From contig OY735227.1 in assembly GCA_963457665.1 (NCBI GenBank), forward strand, positions 48,035,252 through 48,099,251: DNA of 64,000 nucleotides, read 5' to 3'. The stretch comes from Thysanoteuthis rhombus (lineage: Eukaryota; Mollusca; Cephalopoda; Oegopsida; Thysanoteuthidae). The notes beneath the pieces are model-generated. The model was not told the origin of the DNA and did not search any database. It saw nothing but the letters and a program-made list of their open reading frames with translations. Numbering within the stretch: position 1 is the first letter of the stretch; every line of letters begins with the position of its first letter. This document shows positions 13,601-28,665 of this stretch, in pieces. The position numbers and the translations under genes are program-made.

Positions 13601-16600
13601 CACGACTTATTTGGATGCACACGGAGCAATTTCAAAAAGATGTTTAAAGCTCTGATGGGGTGCATTCTGCCATAATTTATTTGGAAATAGCAATATAGCT
13701 ACGCACACACACACACACACACACACATGCACACACATACCGATACTTTCAACAAAATCACTGAAATATTTATAAAAACTCCCTTGACACTTGATCGTTA
13801 ATCAAATATGGATTAGCGACTGGCATGCTTTCCAGGAATACTTTTTTTTATATATTCAAACCAATATATGACGAATCGCTTCGCTGATGGTCATCATGAG
13901 TGCACAAATAAAAGTTCATGTAATGTTAGGTGGAAAATTCGAGAAGGGTTTAGCCTTAACCAATAACACTTTAATGGCATCAGGTTACTTTGAATGATCA
14001 TTTTCTTTAATCAATACGTATGTGCATTTGTGGGGTTTCCTGTTGGGGGTGGTCTCACCAACTATACTAAACCAGCCGTGGTTCTGGGTTAGTAAAAGGA
14101 GGCAACAAGACGGAATTTCGTTTATACGTTTTATATAGAATATTGATTATTAATATCTCTGGAGACGGGAAATGGCTATTCGCAGTTGAAAAGAGAGGAA
14201 GCTGATTATCATCAAAGTCAAAATGACGACTGGTCTCTCATGTCACGAACGGTAGTCTACTGAATGGTAGCAGCGGTTGACGGTTACTAAGGGCGGCGTC
14301 TAACACGAGAGAGAGCCTGGCAGCGAGTCTCTTCTCCAGACCCAAATTTTACTCTGCTTGCTTGTTACGAAAATTCTTCCTATTTAAGCCCTTGGTATCA
14401 ACACTGTATCTCTTTGTAATTGACTCCCTTTCTTTCTTTTTCCTGTTATCTCGACCTTTCCGGAAAAACCCAAAACATTGACCCTCATTCATCTCGCGAC
14501 GCAGGTCTGTTCAATATCATAAATTAGTCTCCCCCTCTCCCAAGGACTCTGCAAAAAACTTTTCTTTCATAAGCTTTTACTCTCTCTCTCTAGACCCCAG
14601 ACACTGACCCTTATATCTGGCTTTGTTTTCAAACCCAGGATTTGGCAGATGACACTAGATTGAAAAAGTACAGATAACTCAACTTCCCATGACATGGTCA
14701 TCGAATCGGGAACAAAACCTTTTTCCAAAAGCATTTGTTTTTGCAACCCAGGATTTGACAGATGACACTAGATTGAGAAATCGCAGATGCCCGCACCTGG
14801 AAGCACACAGTTCTCATATTATCTCGAAAAACACATTATCCCTTTTAACACAGATAACTCCTTTTGTAATAACAATAGTAATTACTGGTAATAACCATAG
14901 TAATTTTTGGTAACAGCCATAGTAATTTTCAGGACACGGGGGACTCCTGGCCCCCTAGTGTCACATATTATGCTATTTACTTACATGCATATAAGCAAAT
15001 TATTTCTTTGTGGACCACAATTTATGTTAGTTTCCTCTCTTCCTTTTCCTCATTATGGCGTTTACTCATTCATCTGGCTTGTTTTATATATTCTAAAATA
15101 AATACTTCTTAAATCAAGAAAATTAGTTGAATCTGATGTGACCAGAATGAACCTGAGTTTTCACGCATTTACAAAAAAATTTAGAAATGGAGACTACTCT
15201 CCCTACCATTCATTAGTTGACAAAAAAAAATTGATAGACGAACTGACACACTATAGAATAGATGGTGTGATGGGTAACATTTTTATACAGCTTGTATACA
15301 TAATGATTTGTCTTATTTCTTGCAGGTGAATTTAAAGAGGGTGGTTGGGGTAACGTTGTTACGAGTGCCAGTCGTATCAGAAGGAATCTAAAAGACATTT
15401 CTGCTGATGATGTGTTATCATTAAGAACCGCCTTCAGACGCATGACAGATGAGGGAAGATACGAGGAGATCGCCGCTTTCCATGGCCTACCAGCTCAGTG
15501 TCCCAATGCTGATGGTACTAAGGTACACACGTGTTGTCTGCATGGAATGCCAACCTTCCCACACTGGCATCGTCTCTATCTGTCTCTTGTCGAGAATGAA
15601 TTGCTGGCTAGGGGTTCAGCTTTATCGGTACCTTACTGGGACTGGATCGAACCTTTTGATGAACTTCCCGGTCTGATAAACGATGAAACTTACGAAGATC
15701 CCGTAACCAAGCAAATGATTGCGAATCCTTTTTTTAAAGGAGCAATTTCGTTCGAAAACGCCGAGACAACTCGATCCCCGCAACCTGACTTGTTTGGCAA
15801 CACATATTTTCTTGATAACGCTTTGCTCGCGTTTGAGCAGACTGACTTCTGTGATTTCGAAGTACAGTTCGAAATTCTTCACAACTACCTTCACTCGTGG
15901 CTTGGCGGGCCAAATTCTCGCTCAATGTCTTCGCTGGACTACACTGCATACGACCCAGTATTTTTCCTCCATCATAGCGCTATTGATCGTCTATGGGCCA
16001 TTTGGCAGGAACTGCAGCGTTACAGAAAATTAGATCATAATGTTGCTAACTGCGCCCTTCATCTCCTTAGCAAACCTATGCGACCTTTCAGCAATGCAAC
16101 AGCCAACTCAGATCAGTTAACCTACACTAACAGCAGACCAAACGACGTATTTGACTACCAAAACAACTTGAAATATAAGTATGACACACTTGCTATTTCC
16201 GATTTGAATATTATCCAACTGGAGACATTGCTTGAAAATCGGAAGTCACGCGACCGAGTATTTGCCGGTTTTATGCTTCACGGCGTGAAGCTTTCGGCGG
16301 ATGTCCGTGTTTACATCTGTGTTCCAAGAGATGTCTATGTGGAAAACTGTCACAATTATGCTGGTATTTTCACTATTCTTGGAGGGGAAACAGAAATGCC
16401 CTGGAAGTTCGATCGTGTATTCCGTTATGAAATCACAGACGATATCAATAAATTAGGGCTCGGTGCCAACAGTCGCTTCCGTATTTCCACTGAGGTAACT
16501 GTGGTAAATGGATCCAAAATTTATCAGAAAATATTCCCTGCACCATCTGTCATTTTCGTCCCAGCTCAAGGTAAACGCTTTGAAATCATCTTTTATTATT

Positions 16601-19600
16601 TACTACTTTACCAATGACATAAAAATTAGTACTTCCTGAATATTAACTAAACTGAAAGAAAAATTAAGTAGATTTTTTTTTTTGGAAAAGTACATGTCCT
16701 AAGTGTTTCGGCGTCGCTTAGCACAAAACATAGTTCCGTAAGAACTAACATTGATTGTAGACACATTTTCTGCAGAATGATGAGACATTTTTTTTTTTAA
16801 TAAAAAAAATCAGACTACAGGACTTGGACCTGTATCTCTCTATGTGTCGTGTTTGTGGATAATTATAAACATTTTTCAGTTGGGAATATTAAGAAAAAAA
16901 AAACGCATTTCTGTCGGGAATATTGAGAAAAACGCATTACGATTAATTCTTCTCATTTATCATTCAGTTGTTTTAACTCCATCTCAAGATTTGGCTAGTG
17001 TTCGATCGGACAACAAAAGTTATGCTTACCTTTTGAGTTAATTTTTTTTTAGGGTGGAGAGTGGAGAATTTACAAGCCGTCAAATGCTGTATTTACAAAG
17101 TATTCTTGTTTTGTGTAAAATGGTTTGAGTCATGCTTATTTGTGTATGCTACTACCACTGACTAAGCAGCTGCAACCAATAAAGTTTGCGTATAGTTATA
17201 GTATAAAAAAATCCCTTCGTACTGTGATAACTTACTTTCTTGAAGTCTAAAGCTAACAACTAGGAATAGTTGAGCAAATCTGTAATGTTTGTTCCGTTAT
17301 TTCATAATGAGAGACAACATATTTAAATTTGTTTTACAGAACGCTCTACGCGAGTTTCGGCATCAAAATCCCTTCGAGGTAACTTGGTAAGAAAGAATGT
17401 TGACCGTTTATCTCTACAAGAGGTCAACTCTTTGGTGCATGCCTTTAAACGTATGCAGAAAGATCAATCTTCCGATGGCTTTGAGTCGATTGCTTCTTTC
17501 CACGCTCTTCCTCCTCTCTGTCCTAACCCAACTGCAAAACATCGCCATGCTTGCTGTCTTCATGGTATGGCTACTTTCCCTCAGTGGCACAGATTGTATG
17601 TTGTACAATTTGAACACTCCCTGAACAGACACGGCGCCATTGTCGGTGTACCATACTGGGATTGGACGTATCCCATGAAGGAGGTTCCACATTTACTTGC
17701 ATCTGAGAAGTATACTGATCCCTTCACCGGAGTGGAAACATTTAACCCCTTCAATCATGGCCATATTTCTTTCATCAGCCCTGAGACAATGACCGCACGT
17801 GAAGTCAGTGAGCATTTGTTTGAACAACCTGCTCTTGGAAAACAAACCTGGCTCTTTAACAACATCATTCTGGCACTGGAACAGACTGACTACTGTGACT
17901 TCGAAGTCCAATTCGAGATTGTTCATAATTCCATCCATTCTTGGCTGGGTGGAAAAGAACTTTATTCATTAAACCATTTGCACTATGCTGCCTACGACCC
18001 AGCTTTCTTCCTTCATCATGCCAATGTTGATCGTCTTTGGGTTATCTGGCAGGAATTGCAGAAGTTCAGAGGCCTGCCAGCTTACGAGTCGAATTGTGCT
18101 ATCGAATTGATGTCTCAGCCGCTAAAGCCCTTCTCCTTTGGAGCTCCCTATAACTTGAATCCAGTGACCACTAAATATTCCAAGCCGTCTGATGTATTCA
18201 ATTACAAAGAGAACTACAATTATGAATACGACATGTTGGAAATGAATGGAATGTCCATTGCACAGTTGGAGTCTTACATTCGACAAGAGAGGCAAAAAGA
18301 TCGCGTTTTTGCAGGATTTTTGCTCAAAGGATTTGGTAGTTCTGCCTACGCTACATTCCAAGTACGTATTATCTTATGAAGTTTATTTTATTGTTATGGT
18401 GTCCTTGAAAGGGAACTCTCTAATTCCATGAAGTTTTTGAACTAGTTACTTGATCCAATGTGTGTTTCAGCCTTTCTCAAACACATACTGCATTCATTGA
18501 TCTTTTACAATAATTCGTCATTTCTTCTTTCTCTTGCTTTAAGAATAAAATCACGGTTTAATAAAACCATGGAGCCTTGTACCTGAGTTTCGTTCTCAAC
18601 AGAATACTTTTATTAGACAAAACTAAAATTGACGACCTCTTTTTCACAAGAAAATTCCCCTTACGATAGCCCCCTTGATATGGAAAACTTTAACGTCCAA
18701 ATGAATTTCTCCCGGGCATTCGTTCCCGTGTTATAGTTTGATTATGAATACTTAAATGGGCGCTCCGTCATGGAGCAATTGTTGGGAATCTAGGCTCACA
18801 GACTTTTACTTATCTAGTGAGTCTTTTTCATTGTGTGTTCTTCACGTTGCTTAGTGCCAGACTAAGTTAAGCTTAGTAAATTTGAAAGACCAAGAAGCAA
18901 AAACTGACTAGCAAGATTTACTCTTTCGGACGATTGTCTTACTAAGGTAAATATATATCATATGAATAGGTAGGCTTACTGTTTAACAGGCCAGCCAAGC
19001 AGACCCTTACTAATGTAGTTAGATCGCACCTACTGGATGTTCCACAGCTGTGGCTATGTTCGATTAGGCGCCTAATCACGTAGCAATTGCTAACAAGCTA
19101 GGCACATAGACCATTACTACTCTATCGAGTTTGTATTGGTTCCACACTACGGTAAGCTTCGTAAATATAAGAGATCGCTGTGTGCAATGGTTAGCAAGCT
19201 AGTCTAGCAAAGCATTTCCACTATAGCTAGTTCTATCCTCAGTGGATGCTCTACACTTGTGGCCTTGTCCTAGTCTAAAGTACGCTTTATAAATACGTAG
19301 GGCAGTAGCTAACAAGCGAGGCTCACTGACCATGATGACTTGATGCCTAAGACTTGTGACATCGTATTTGACAATGCTTGCTGATCATCCAAATATAGAA
19401 GATAATCTTTGGCTAAACGATCGCAGATGTGAAGCTCCGTGTTGTGTGGATTAGAGGGATCAGGATTCGCCTAATGACCTAGTCGATAGTGCTTGTGCTC
19501 TATTAGTAGTAACATGGATCAAATAATGAAATGTTAGTGATAAAAATTTTAAAAAATCATTGATATTTCTGTCACTCTTATATTATCAGTAGCAAAAAAT

Positions 19601-21412
19601 ACTTCTTAGGATGTAAGTAACGTCGCAGAGTCGGAACAATAGAAATATCATTTTTGAAAAGTCATATTGAAATGATTTGGCTTTTTTTCTCAAGTTACTC
19701 TTTTGCAAAGCTTGACGTGACAATTTGTTTGTTTAGATTTGCCCTGACGTTGGTGATTGCCGCGAGGGAAGTCATTTCTCTGTGTTGGGCGGAAGCACAG
19801 AAATGCCTTGGGCTTTTGATCGTCTCTACAAAATGGAAATAACAGACATTTTGCGAGCTATGAATTTGAATTTTGATTCTCACTTTACCATCAAAACCAA
19901 CATCGTCGCTAATAACGGAACTGAGTTACCTGAAAATCTTTTACCAGAAGCGACCATCGTCCGCGTCCCGCCTGCAAGTGAGTCTTCTTTTTGAAAAATA
20001 TTTGATGTTATAAACTAATTTTTAACACTTCTATCGAATTACTTTTAGTGGGGAACCTCTATCAAATTTTCACACAGTTTCCACATATTTAGTATTCCCA
20101 TCAAAATACACTAGGAACCTTCGCAGGTATTCTAGTATCACACATGCAATTCTCTCAACACTATTTCCATTCCGTTGCTCAAAAAAAATGTTAGCAGTAA
20201 TTTCCTTTTCCTTGCACTTGATTGTCAGCAAAGAAAAATCGCTGCATGAATGGACACCTTCCAATCACCCATCAGTGGTTGTTGCCATTCCAATTAACTG
20301 CAAGAAAAAGAAAATAGAATTAACATCCTCTAAGTACTCTATTTTTAGCAAATTATAACGAAATGAATTTCATATCTTTCAAGGAACGGACATTGAAGTG
20401 ACAATTCCATTGAACAGAATTAGACGAAATATCAATTCTCTAGAATCTCGAGATGTTCAGAATCTCATGTCAGCACTGAAACGTCTGAAGGAAGATGAAA
20501 GTGATTTTGGCTTCCAAACAATTGCCGGTTACCATGGTGATATGATGTGCCCAACACCCGAGGCTCCTGAATACGCTTGCTGTCTGCACGGTATGCCGAC
20601 CTTCCCACACTGGCACAGAGTTTATCTGCTCCACTTTGAAGATGCTATGCGTCGCCATGGTGCCAGTGTAGCTGTTCCCTATTGGGACTGGACTATGCCG
20701 GCTGATCGTCTACCTTCGCTTTTGGGTGATGCTGATTATTACGATGCTTGGACTGATTCTGTGATTGAGAATCCTTTCTTGCGAGGTTACATCAAATACG
20801 AAGATACATACACTGTGAGAGATACACAGGCCGAGTTGTTCGCTCTGGCAGAAGGACACAAAGAATCGACACTTTACAAAGATGTTATGCTGATGTTTGA
20901 ACAAGAAGACTATTGTGATTTTGAAGTACAGTTTGAAGTGATCCACAATTCGATCCATTATCTCATTGGCGGTCACCAGAAATATGCCATGTCCAATTTG
21001 ATGTATTCATCCTTTGATCCAATCTTCTATGTCCATCACTCAATGGTAAGCGAAATTGTTTTTGCTGATAGAAAACCTTTCATTTCACGCCTGTCTTGCG
21101 AGCATTATTTCTAATATAAGCTTTTTATGTGGTTAAGTTATGGCAAAACTTAATTGTGTACAACAGTATCAACAACAAAATACTCGTTGTGATATTCCCC
21201 TGCCTTCATCATCGCTACTGCAAAAGGCGGGATTAGAAAGGATGGAAATTCAACAATTCATTGAAACTTTCCAGCTGGAGACTGAGTATTTTGAGGAAGG
21301 TCATGGAGATTCTAGACGATTTTGTTTGAATTGATCTCAGGCACCAGCCACCAGATATCTAGTTTTGACATGCAAATGCATGAAATACAACAACAACAAC
21401 AACAACAACAAC

Positions 21413-21478
<66 letters not shown>

Positions 21479-24376
21479 CTAACCATATAATGAGCTTATA
21501 TGTAAATTTTTTCTGTTTGTCGCTGAATGCAAGCATATATAAATCATTTCTCTGTTTGTTGCTGACACATCTCATTGATTAATTTACCTTTCTATTATAA
21601 CATAACGATTACATTATAAATTGCATCATAAAAACTCTTAAAACTTTACATCTGATCACACATCAGAGCAGTTTAAGTCAGATTAGGATTATTTACTTAT
21701 CAAAAAAAATAATTACCCAATAAAATAGCTTCAGGCATTTCAGTCATTTTGGATGGTCAATTGCTAATTTACTGTATGTTTGTTGCTTGGAGCTGAAATG
21801 AGATATGCTGGTTGGGTTATTTTAGTTAAAATTACATAAAAAAGGAGTTAGTTTGAAAAAATGCTGAAAGATTTTCAAAATTCAACAAAGTCTACAAAAT
21901 AGAATTAAGATTTCAATAATATCTCGGAATTACTTTTCCCATGTGTGAACTGTTTCATTTCATTAAAAAAATGATCCGTGGAGTTCTGGCTTTCAAAAAA
22001 TTGATATTCACTCAGATCGTTTTATTTTTATTCTCACAACTACAGAATTACTTGAGTAATTCTGTTGATGATTCTCTTCACAAATCTATTACATAAATTA
22101 AACAATGAAAAAAGAATGAAAATATATCTATAACAGGTGTCTTTAATTTTGACCTATTCAAATGCACAAATCACCAATCAACACCTGATTTTTATATAAT
22201 TTCATCAAATTTTTTATTACCAACAATTCTCTTGCAAACAAAAATAAGAAAGCGGATACCTTGATAGATAACATTTTTTCAAATTACTGTAATCCTCATA
22301 CTACTAGAAGGAATCTCATTGTCCCAATATCTGATCGCCTATTATCACAATTATTCCAAAATTTAACACAAATTAAAAGCCAAAAAAGAACATGATACAT
22401 TCAAAGGTAATTGCACAAACTCTAAAATAGAAAAATGTCATATTTGTATTAATGATATAGATTGGAATAAATCATGATGATTAGAAGAAAATGATGCAAA
22501 TTTTACTCTCGATATATTCTATAAAATATTTGAAAAAATACTGCATAAATATAGGCTACTTGAAAAAATAATAAATGAAGGACTTTAAAAAGACATAAAG
22601 ATGAATAACTAATGGAATTTTAATGAGAATCAAAAGGAGAAATGTATTCTTTGGAAAATACATAAGAATGAAAATCTTAAATGAAATCAACGGAGCTTCT
22701 ATGAATACAAAATACAAAAATGAATACAAAATACAAAAATGAATATAGAACTCTGTAATACTATCATTGACTTTATCAGAAAAAAACAAATTTGGTTATG
22801 TTAAAAACTACTTTAAAAAACTCAAATAATATAAAAGTTTTTTTTTGATAAGAATCAATCAGATTGTTAATGTTAAATCCAAATATGATTTGGATTTATG
22901 ACTATCCAATATTCATGGAGGATGAAAATGGCAGACCAATAAAGGAACCAATTGAAAATTCAAATCATTTTAGTAATTTTTTTTCTAATAAACAAAAATA
23001 GAAAGGTTACAGAAACTTTGAAAAACACTTGAAAACTCTTTAGCAAACCCTTTAGTAATTATATAAGTTGATGAAAAAGAAATTTCAAATATTATCTTGA
23101 CATTTAAAACTGAAAAATCCTCAGGTCCATTTAGTATCCCAATAGACATGAAAAATGAATAAGCAAAACCACTCACCAAAATAATCAACATTTCTTTCAT
23201 GAATACTTACAATCAATTTAAAAATACCTAAACTAATTTCTATACAAAAAAAGGTTCAAGAGTAAAGGTATCTCACTAAAGACATATTTCTCTTCTGTCT
23301 TCTTGAAAAAAATTGTCTTCAAGCGTGTATATGATTTTCTAAATGATTATGATTGTTTTCATGAAGTGCATTCGGATTTCAATCAACAGAACATGAAAAA
23401 GAAATTGAAGCAACAATACAGAAAAATATACTTGTGGTTCATTTGTAGATTTTTGAAAAGCTTTTGACGCAGTAAATCATGTTATTCTTACAGAAAAAAT
23501 ATAAATAGCGTGGAATTAGAGGCCGTATAAAAAAATTGGTTCATATCTTATTTAAATGATAGACAGCAATATGTATCAGTATTTGGGTACAAATCTCAAA
23601 TGGAGACATTAAACATGGAGTCCTACAAAGATCTGTACTAAGATGCCTACTCTTTTAAATATATATAAATGACCTTTAAAACAAACTCTGCTAAGGAATA
23701 CTTTATAGGTAGATACATGTAAATCTTCAAATTGTTCTGAAAAATATTGTAATTTAATTGGAGATACAAAAAAAATTAAAATGATGGAATATAAGTATAA
23801 TCTATTTTTTTTCTATTTTGATTTATTTATTCTTTAATGTCATTTCATTCAATAATGAAATATTTCTAAAATTGAATAATGATAGAATTATTCTGTACAT
23901 GAAAATATGAAGGTGGGTACTGCTTGTAAGGCATAAAGCTTAATTTGTACCCTCCACAGCAATTGTTGCATTGAAAAAAAAAAATTAAGATTAATTTGCT
24001 ATTGTTTACTTGGTGAAATAAAATATATTCTATTCTATATTATAGTATTTATTTTCAACAGGAAATAAACTGAGAAAAGTACATATGGAATCGTATCTCA
24101 ATGTTTTGATTGAGAAAAGAACTGTAAGATAAGAAAAGAAAAATGTTTTTTTGATATTTTTAAATATATTACTAGTTTTTAAATTCAAATTAACAGTTCA
24201 CAGGAATGAAAAATAACAATAAAATCCTAAATCAATGTATGAAACGTCTTTACAGCCAGCATCCATTTGACCTTGTGTATAGTTATAGGAACAGACATTT
24301 TAATAGTACTTTTTTTTTATAATGAATTTCATTTCGTTTCTTTTAAAAACCTATTTACAATTCTTTTTTCTGTGTT

Positions 24377-24428
<52 letters not shown>

Positions 24429-27400
24429 GTCTTTTAGCGTCCATCGTTGGACATAGACCTTCCCCAGGATTTGCCACACTTCTCTATCATAGGCGTCACG
24501 GAGCCAGTACTTCCTGAACTTGTCTAGCTCGTCTCTCCATCTAACATTTTGCCGGCCTCGGTTGGTCTCGGGGAATCCATGTTGTGAGTCGTGATGTTTG
24601 CCATGTCGCGATTGTCTGCCATTCTTGCAACATGGTCAGCCCACCGCCATTTGAGATTTTTTTAATGGATTCTATGATGTCTCTAACTCTTGTCTTTTCC
24701 CGGATGTACTGTGCTGTTTTGTGGTCTCTCCATGTGAGGCCCAGCATTATTCTCCCATGTGCACGTTGCATGGTTCTCAGCTTACGGGTCTGTCTCTTGG
24801 TTAAGTTCCATGTTTCAGCTCCATAAGTGACTATTGGGAGGATGCATTGGTTGTACACCCTTCTCTTTAGGATCTTATTATTTTTGAAGGTTGAGCTAGC
24901 TCTGCCAAAGGCTTGCCATCCTAGTGTGATTCTTTGCTTGATTTCTTCTTCTTTTGAGGGTCTCATGGAGATTCGTTGTCCTAGGTAGATGTAGTGGTCT
25001 ACTTTCTCGAGTTCTGTGTCCTCGATTTCGATCTTAGTGTTTTTATCTCCAATGTGGTTGTTGCACATGATCTTCGTCTTGCTGAAGTTCATGTGTAGGC
25101 CGACTTTCTTGCTCTCTTCATTTAGTTTATCTATCATTAGTTGGAGGTCGTGTAGGCTCTCTGCAAAAAGGGCTATGTCGTTTGCAAATATGAGGTTGCT
25201 CAGATACTCGCCGTCTATTTTAATTCCTTTATTCTCCCAGTCTAGCCTTCTGAAAATCATCTCGAGGCAGGCTGTGAAGAGTTTAGGTGAGCTGGTATCA
25301 CCTTGTCTTACTCATTTCTGGAGCTGGAAGGGGTCTGAGTCTTTATGTAGCCTGATAAATGAGCTGCTGTGATTGTATATATGTTTCAACACTTCAACAT
25401 ATACTGGATCAACACCTTGCCGACTGATGGCCTCCATGACCTTAGGGATTTCTACTGAGTCGAACGCCTTTTTGAAGTCGATAAATGCTACGGCAAGTGA
25501 TAGTTTATACTCTGCTGCTTTTTCTTTCAGTTGATTTATCGAGTGCAGGTGGTCCATCGTCGAGTAGCTTCTTCTAAAGCCAGCCTGTTCACGTGGCTGG
25601 TTTTCATCGAGTGTTTTTGTGATTCGGTTGGTGATGATTTTTGTGAAAAGTTTGTATACACAGTTGAGTAGGCTTATAGGCCTATAGTTATTGAGGTCTT
25701 TCGGGTTTCTGTGTTTTAATTCTTAACAAATCTTATTTGATTGTACTACAGTAATTATTATTGGAGAAAAGGTTTGTAAAACAAATTCTGTGATACAAAA
25801 ATTTGTATATTTTCTGCTAGAATTAAGACTAATTCTTTTAAATAATTTCATCAAAACATTATGTCATTATCTTGCAAGGGAGATAGCCTGGATATACACT
25901 ATAAATGATCTGCTGCTATTATTTGGACATTTTGAATCTCTGAAAATGGTTAGATTTTTACTGTTGATCAAATAATGCTATTTTAGATCTAAAAAAACTA
26001 CAATTTACTCAAGAATCAATACAGCATGTCGGTAAGATTAGGGTCAGTAGGCTATCCTTGCAAAGATGCATCTTGTAACCATTTTGATATGGGCCATTTT
26101 TATGGCTAAAAGTGTCTAGATTTTTAAAAAAATTGGTAAATTAATTTCATGGTTTCGTGATATCATTATGGTTCTGAAAGTTCTAAACGAGGAGTAGGTG
26201 GCGTAAAGAATGTTGGAGACGAAGGGATTTGTCTCCTTGTGGTTTGGTGTTCACAGTGGCGTCACCGGAGATGTGGAAGGAGAAAGGGAGATATACGAAG
26301 AGAATGTGCGCTATGTATGAACTTAGATGCAAAGATGAAATGAGGCAAAAAAGGAACACATACTAGTATTTGGATGGACAAATTTAATACTAGAACATTA
26401 ATGACTAATTAAAATGAAGTACATATAATGATAACATAAATCTGATCGATTGCGTAAAGAGATGAGAAGAGATAGTGAAAGGTGGAAGTTTTCTTGTCGT
26501 TAATAGTACAGTCGTCGGAGTCGCAATGGAGTTGTCTGGACTGCTTGTGAAACCGTATGGCTTGGATCGTACCAAGGAATACGTGGAAAGCGGGGTCAGT
26601 TTGCGAGCCGGACTGCCAAGTCGTGCGTGTGACTTGGGGACTATTCTCTGACACTGATAAACACTCGTTTGGTAGACCATTAAAGGCAGAGAACACGGAG
26701 TCTTATGCATGTTCCCCGAAGTAAAGAAAAATTAGGAAAAATTACCGTCAATCTGATAGTAAAAAGCATTGCTATTTCATTCATAAGAGTGAGAGGTGTA
26801 TACGCGTTTGGGGCACGTGGTGAGAACAAGGTGGCGTAGCTGCGTAGCTGTGCGTATGTGCAATGTCTCAACATCGGTAAAGTGAAATGGGCAAAGCTAG
26901 TACAGAGGTAGGTCACGGTGGAAAAATGGTCGTGATCGGATCGCCTGGGCTGTCGACGAAATGATAACGATCTTAGAGAGAGAGAGAGAGAGAGAGCAAC
27001 CGGCAACAAGTGCCGGGGCCAGAGGCAACCAGCAAGGAATCGGAAGGGGAAGTGACGTTTTCGATATCTAGCTAAAAGAAGGGTTTCGTATTTAATTCCT
27101 AACTAAAAGTATAGGGGGTGCTACAATGGTAACAATGTAGATTCTTCTTCCTCTGTATAAATGTGAAATTATCTAAGGTTCACACTCATCATACGCATGC
27201 GTATCATCATCATCATCATCATCATCATCCTGTTCATGTCCATCGTTGGACACAGACCTTCCCAAACATTTGAAAGATCTTTAGATCATGGGCATTGCAG
27301 AGCCAGTACTTACTGACTTGATCTAGCTCATCACACCGTCTTACTTTCTGTGGGCTATATCTTTGCATAGGTTGTGAGTCGCGATGTCCAGCAGTTGTCT

Positions 27401-28596
27401 GACATTCTTGAAACATGTCCAGCCCATTACCATTTGAGTTTTCTAACATTTTGTATGATATATCTGACTCCTGTCTTTTCTCTGATATACTCTGCTGTAT
27501 TATGATGATCTATCCATAATTTTCTCATGTCCATGTTGCATGGTTCTCAATTTATTTAGAATAAATTAATTTAAACAATAGTAAAAATCTAGTCACTTTT
27601 AGCCTTTCAGAATTGCCAACATGAATGAAATTGTCCCCTTTCAAAATGGCTAATGATGCATCTTTGCAAAAAGAGCTGGCTAAGTATGTAAGATCAGTGT
27701 TTGGGTCAGTAGGTATGTTTAGACCTAGAGTTAGTTGGTAGGTTCTGGATTATTGTTTCTAATTTCCCTTTTATCAGTGTTGCTTTGTTATCACGAAATT
27801 GAATCTATCCAAAAGCCATTTTTAGAAACACATATCCTCTTTTAGCCATTCAAAAATTGCCAAATTCAGAACGGTCGTAACTGATGCAACGGTTCCAAAA
27901 GTATTCAATTTTCAATGTTCTTAATTGCAACTTAAAACCTAAGACTAATTCTAGGTACTAACACTAATCAATAACCCTGAATTATATTCTTTGTGGTTAT
28001 ATTTGATAGAATATGGTTTCAAATGTTTAGAGTTTTTTTTTCATTTTTATGTAATATCAGCGGCAGCTATACGTGACTGCTAAGAAGTCACCCCCCTTAC
28101 AAAATATGTACATAACGTTTAAATGAACCTATTCTAAATAATTATCTTATCTTAATATCTCATATGATAGATAGCAAAGACATTATGAAACACTGCACCG
28201 AACAACAAAAAAGTAGAAAACGATGGAACAGCAGAGTAGATAAGGAAAGGAAAATGGGAACAGAAGCTATAAAGAGAATTTAAAAGACAAATACAGGATG
28301 TTGCAGACGAGAAATCATGGACATGGCTAAAAAAAGGAAACCTGAGGAGAGAAATGGAATCGCTCATCTTGGTAGCCAAAAATAAATGCATCATTACTGT
28401 AAACCACATAACTAGTGAATGTAGTCAACCAACCAAGAAGGAGTATAAACACAGACGCGATAGAGTAGCAACAGTTTTACACTGGGAACTGTAAACATAG
28501 CACTGCTGTAGACTATGAGAGTGTGGAGAGGAAGGCTGGTGATCTGAGGAGACTTGCTGTCACTCAGTCTCGAACTGTGACCACCGGGCACTGGTG

Positions 28597-28665
<69 letters not shown>

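Larger units (their letters stand above)
12034..15325 (+). other. Intron d/d' of gene 1
   Basis: The intron is 3292 bp (718 bp in gene 2). It holds a (GA)n run near 12757, an (AC)n run near 13705 and the repeat-rich block 14041-14966. The rest, including 12140-13680, has short open frames without recognisable content. Confidence 0.6.

Noticed and set aside
21312-21575. Poly-tyrosine/poly-cysteine open frame
   Set aside because: It is produced by the (TAA)n and (CAA)n microsatellite read on the other strand.
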